Under the pieces are notes generated by a model that was not told the origin of the DNA, made no database searches, and saw only the letters and a list, made by a program, of their open reading frames with translations. The position numbers and the translations under genes were made by a program. Below, piece after piece: positions 59,782 through 64,000 of a stretch of DNA of 64,000 nt; within the stretch, counting starts at the first letter, position 1; each line of letters starts with the position of its first letter. Origin of the DNA: Halicephalobus mephisto (taxonomy: Eukaryota; Nematoda; Chromadorea; Rhabditida; Panagrolaimidae); assembly GCA_009193035.1 (NCBI GenBank), contig SWDT01000041.1, positions 310,001 to 374,000 of the forward strand, read 5' to 3'.

Positions 59782-60961
59782 TTTTGCCTAAAATCACCAA
59801 ATATCACTAGAAACTACACTTAATCATTAAATTAGAATTATCAGAGTCATAAAAATCAGCAATTTGCGCATCTTTCGGTTCTACAACTGACAGACCCATG
59901 TCGAAGAAGGAATAATAAAAAGGTGGCGTGTCTGTCTTTTCTCCAACAGAATTTTCCCACTCGGTCAAATCAGTCAGATCTCAAACAGAAGCGATCAGAG
60001 AACGATCAATGACAAAAGAATAAATCGTGAAGAAACTTGGCCAAGATGGAAAAATGGAAGAAATATAACAATCATATTAAAAACTGAAAATAAATTTTGC
60101 AAATTTTTTCGATACAAATTTTGGAACTTTCCAGTCAAGACTTGAAATTTCAAAATGGAGTGTTGATGTGATTCTGCAAAGATGTAATCATAATCATATT
60201 GTGAAAATCAAAAACAATTTTTCTTACAAAATCACTTCGATATGAATTTTCTAAAAACTGAAATAACTTACGTGATTAATTTATGCGAAAATTATAATTT
60301 TATATAATTTCGTTATTAACCACGTTATTGTAATACAGTAGAACTTGGATATAAGATACCCCCGCTATAATATATCCTTTGTTATAACGTACGCTTTACC
60401 CGGTACTAAGAGGATATCTTATGTCCAAGTTCTACTGTATTTCGAAATTAGTATTTCTAACAAAATTAACTTTACAGAAACCACTAAAAATTTTAGAATT
60501 TAAAATAATTTATATGATCATTTTAGTTTTGTTCAATGACTATTTCGTAATCAATTCTCGAAATATTCTTTCTGAATAGATCTAGAAAACTCCAAATCGG
60601 AGCCATATGGGATACATACCCTTCTATTGTCGAAGATTCATAGTTATATATGAAATTATTAATGGATTTCTATCAAATCACAACTAACACCAAAATAATT
60701 CATCGACAACTGGTTCCTGTTTGTAAATAAAAACGAAAAATAAGCATTGTTCTTCCTCATAGTTTCAGGTCTAATCAAGAGATTAATCTTAGTTAACCTG
60801 GTCCTTTAATGAGATTACTACATCTAATATTCTGTCAGATATCCCTATTGTAAATCTCCACTTGATCGATTAATCGAGATCAATGATGAATAACTTCTCG
60901 GAGAATAGCATAATTGTTAATTTAACTGATTCAAAACAAATATCTTTCTTTATTTACCCCT
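59782..60961. other. Intergenic region with one MITE
   Basis: This contains the pmt-2 promoter, the 3' flank of the TSP/mucin gene, and MITE family 1 copy 3 (60334-60439). Nothing else is recognised. Confidence 0.6.
60334..60439. mobile_element. MITE family 1, copy 3 (internally deleted)
   Basis: The same inverted termini (TACAGTAGAACTTGGATATA and GTCCAAGTTCTACTGTA) enclose only about 60 bp of body, against about 130 in the other two copies. Confidence 0.82.
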
Positions 60962-63900
60962 CTATGTGGAATCTGAGGACACACACTGAAATTCCCCATC
61001 CAGAGAAAACGGAATAAAGCCATCACAACAAGGAGCAGGTCTGGGATATTTGCAGACAGCAGTATTGCAATATTCCCTGTTGATTGCTTCCCTGGAAATT
61101 GATCATTGTTCAGACATTTGCTTGTGAATAACTAACCCTGGGCATCTGCAACTATCATCGGATTTCTTGCATGACCGAAATCGCTGATGAAGTCCACAAG
61201 ACCCACACGTATCTGTGCATTCCGACCATTCCATCCAAGGATTCCATTCGGTACCAGCACATATACCACTCTAGAGCAATTAACGATTATTTTTCAAAAA
61301 TACAGAACTCACTAAAGTGGTAGTTGTTAAAAGTGAAGTTGTTGTTGTTGGGACTGTAGTTGCTAAAAGTTATGTTTGAAACTATTATTCTAGATACTAA
61401 TGTTTATTACTGGTAGTAGTTGGTGCTAAAGTTGTAGTAGTAGTTGTAGTTGGTACTGGTGTGGCTACAAGTGAACAATTATGGTGAATATTGACTACAA
61501 AGCAAGTCTTGTTTGCAACTGTGATATGAGTGGTAGAAACTAAAGTAGATAAAGCGAAAATTAAATCAAGTTTAAAACAACGAAATCAATTATTATCATT
61601 ATAGTTATTTAGGTAATTGTTAGAATTGTATAAGACAACTAGGAAGTAATTTTAATTAGTAAAATAGTCTTATTCGTGGTGATAAAAATAGATTTGCTAA
61701 ACTAAATTATCAATAAGCTTTTTAAAAACAACAAAGACAAACTAGTAGTTGTGGAGGTGGTTGTTGGAGTCGCTAAAATGGATTAAATTTGTTATTTTTC
61801 CTCCGATCCTAATTAACTTACTAGTAGTTGTAGAAGTCGTCGTTGTAGTGCTCGTTGTTGTGGTTGCTACAATTGTGTGTTAGTATATTAGTGACTGAGT
61901 TAACAAATATTACAAGTGCTAGTTGTGGTAGTTGTAGGAGCAGGTGCTAAAGAAGATTTGAAAAATCGATTGATTCAAATCGAAGGTTCCTAATTCACTT
62001 ACTTGTGGTTGTCGTAGTAGGTACCGGTGTAGCTAGAAATAAATGTCCGTGATTAAAGAAAATGACAAAGTTGTTCAATTTTGATCTTGACATGAATGAT
62101 AATTCCATTGATTTCAACGTTGTTTCAGATAATTTCTGAATGCTTTGACATTTGTTCTTACATCTGACAACTTTCATATATCTTTTCTACTTGCCAGATG
62201 TAAAAACAACTACATAATCATTCAGAAATTACACAAAACAACCCCATAAGCTGTGAAATCATCGTTCGCGTTAGAATCAGAGTTGAACAAATTATATCTT
62301 TAATACTAATTTTTCTATTAAACAAAATTACTTGTGGTTGTTGTTGGTATCGGAGTGGCTAGAAATCCATATGTTAGAAAACAATACTTTGATTAGATCA
62401 AATCTTACTCGTGGTAGTACTAGTTGTGGTTGTGGTTGTGGTAGTGGGCAATGAAGTGGTTGTCGTAGGTGCCTGTGTAGCTAAATATTGTGGTATTAAT
62501 GGTTATTTACAGATTTATTCATAACAAACTTGTGGTTGTAGTCGGTGCCTGTGTGGCTAAATACTCAGTGATGTTAGTGATTATCTATGGATTTACTCAT
62601 AACTAACTTGTGGTTGTTGTTGGTGGCTGTGTAGCTAAATACTCAGTGATGTTAGTAACTATGGATTTACTCATAACTAACTTGTGGTTGTGGTGGTAGG
62701 CAACGAGGTGGTTGTTGTTGGTGCCTGTGTAGCTAAATATTGTGATATTAATGGTTATTTTCGGATTTACTTATAACTAACTTGTAGTTGTTGTTGGTGG
62801 CTTTGTAGCTAAATACTCAGTGATATTAGTAACTATGGATTTACTTATAACTAACTTGTAGTTGTCGTTGATGCCTGTGTAGCTAAATATTGTGATACTA
62901 ATGGTTATTTACGGATTTACTCATAACTAACTTGTGGTTGTCGTTGGTGCCTGTGTAGCTAAATATTCAATGATGTTAGGATTGTCTAAGAATTAATTAA
63001 TGACTAACTTGTAGTTGTAGTTGTCGTAGTAGGCAATGTAGTAGTCGTCGTCGGTGCCTGTGTAGCTAAATACTCAGTGGCGTTAGTGATTGCCTAATGA
63101 TTTATTTATAACTAACTTGTTGTTGTAGTAGTCGGCGCCTGTGTAGCTAAATATCAAGTGATGTTAGTGATTATCTAATCGTTGTCATAACTAACTTGTG
63201 GTTGTGGTTGGAGCTTGTGTTGTTGCTGAATAAAGCATCATTCAACTACTAATTCTACACCTACATAAACTTACTCGTTGTTGGAGTAGTAGTTGTTGTT
63301 GCTAAAAATTACTTTATGAATCTTCAATATAACTAATCTATTACTTGTTGTGGTACTAGTTGTTGTCGGTATAGGGGTAGTTGTGGCTGAAAATTTATCT
63401 TGATTTTTGATATCGAATTTGATCGTACTTGTTGTTGTTGTTGTCGGTAGAGGAGCTAAAATATAATTAAAATTTCGAAATAATTACTTTAAAATGGCTC
63501 ATACTTGTTGTAGTTGGTGCAGAAGTTGTAGTACTGGCTAAAGAAAGTACAAATTACACAATCTAAAAAACTCAGAAAAAACAAACTTGTAGTTGGCACT
63601 AGAGTCGTTGTTGCTGAAAATAACCGTTTCATATAAGTAAAAAACAAAATTCCAACTTGGATCTACACAGTTTCTGACTTCAGAATACGCCGCGCCACTG
63701 GAAGATAGTTAATTAATGAACTTTTTCTAAATTAATAAACTCACTTGCAGTTATAAGTTTCACTGGGGGTACAGTTCTGGGGCATTGGTATACAGTTCCT
63801 CAATCTTCTCTGAATATTCAGCAACGGAATCGGAGGATTTTCCGGACAAACCGACCAAGACTCCCACTCACTCCAGACTCCCAACGGGTCACAGTCCACA

Positions 63901-63986
63901 GCGACGCCCTCCTCGACATTTTGAATCAGTAATACGCAGATCACCACGCCGAAGAGGGCTGAGAAATCCCTCATCATCCTAAACAT
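60962..63986 (-). CDS. Secreted thrombospondin type-1 repeat protein with Thr-rich mucin stalk
   Basis: About 26 exons, 1422 nt, 473 aa. Main exons: 63986-63745, 63697-63657, then about twenty short exons (27-72 nt) down to 61742, then 61539-61411, 61362-61313, 61270-61137, 61091-60962. The signal peptide (LFGVVICVLLIQNVEEGVA) leads into a TSP1-like domain (WSEWESWSVCPENPP ... YSEVRNCVDP). The stalk is nearly all Thr/Pro/Ala (ATQAPTTTT type) and should be O-glycosylated; it contains two cysteines near TCFVVNIHHNCS. A second TSP1-like domain (WNPWMEWSECTDTCGSCG ... YCNTAVC) and a Cys-rich tail (APCCDGF) close the protein. Every short exon is a multiple of 3 and phase 1, so skipping any of them keeps the frame. 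The ATG could be 63986 or 63977. It is probably an extracellular or cuticle-surface protein; function unknown. Confidence 0.82.
61742..63613 (-). repeat. Tandemly amplified micro-exon/intron units
   Basis: Between 63613 and 61742 the minus strand repeats a unit of a short intron plus an exon. The exon starts CTACACAGGCACC and ends CAACCACAA, right before the donor GTTAGTTATGA. Exon lengths seen are 27 (most), 30, 33, 42, 45, 51, 57 and 72 nt. In 62500-63200 the intron sequence (TTTATTCATAACAAACTT-like, CTCAGTGATGTTAGTGATTA) is also conserved, showing that whole exon-intron units were duplicated. Confidence 0.88.
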
Positions 63987-64000
63987 TTCATAATAATGAC

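Overview
The window reads as nuclear DNA of a free-living-type (rhabditid/chromadorean) nematode. The evidence is AT-rich intergenic and intronic DNA, short introns ending in TTTCAG, and TTTCAG-like acceptors placed a few bases upstream of several start codons (consistent with spliced-leader trans-splicing). The gene families are also nematode-typical: transthyretin-like (TTR-like) secreted proteins, an ET-module/Ly6-like cysteine-rich protein and a phosphoethanolamine methyltransferase of the PMT-2 type. No bacterial, viral or CRISPR features were seen. Exon models were built by hand from reading frame, GT/AG sites and phase. For every spliced model given, the exons sum to a multiple of three, except where uncertainty is stated.

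Layout. 0-10.5 kb: a GH35 beta-galactosidase (+), a TTR-like protein (-), an active-site-intact protein tyrosine phosphatase (-) and an orphan two-exon gene (+). 10.5-19.3 kb: a repeat-rich stretch (hairpin element, 251-bp tandem array), a very divergent serpin (-), an ET/Ly6-like GPI-type protein (+) and the mitochondrial trifunctional enzyme beta subunit (-). 19.3-27.2 kb: a compact cluster with a four-span membrane protein (+), a FAM98-like protein (-), a divergent pair of unusual TTR-like genes, and an AIFM3-like flavoprotein (-) whose stop codon overlaps the neighbouring coding sequence. 29-50.5 kb: one huge cubilin gene (+, about 4118 codons in 26 exons, 8 EGF plus roughly 27 CUB domains), with a tRNA-Tyr(GTA) gene in one intron and a decayed minus-strand coding remnant in another. 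50.7-57.2 kb: a four-span membrane protein (+), an orphan Cys-pair protein (-) and a repeat-rich gap. 57.2-64 kb: a small secreted, possibly amidated peptide precursor (+), PMT-2 (-), and a thrombospondin-repeat/mucin protein (-) whose Thr-rich stalk is encoded by about twenty tiny phase-1 exons.

The genes do not form one pathway. Themes are secreted or endocytic proteins (cubilin, TTR-like, ET, serpin-like, TSP/mucin, peptide precursor) and mitochondrial or lipid metabolism (HADHB, AIFM3-like, PMT-2). The most interesting observations are the AIFM3-like protein with a broken Rieske ligand set, the TTR-like pair sharing an odd GRLxCC loop (one copy filled by about 140 low-complexity residues), the micro-exon mucin array, a 17-bp antisense overlap of two coding ends, and two palindromic MITE-like families.
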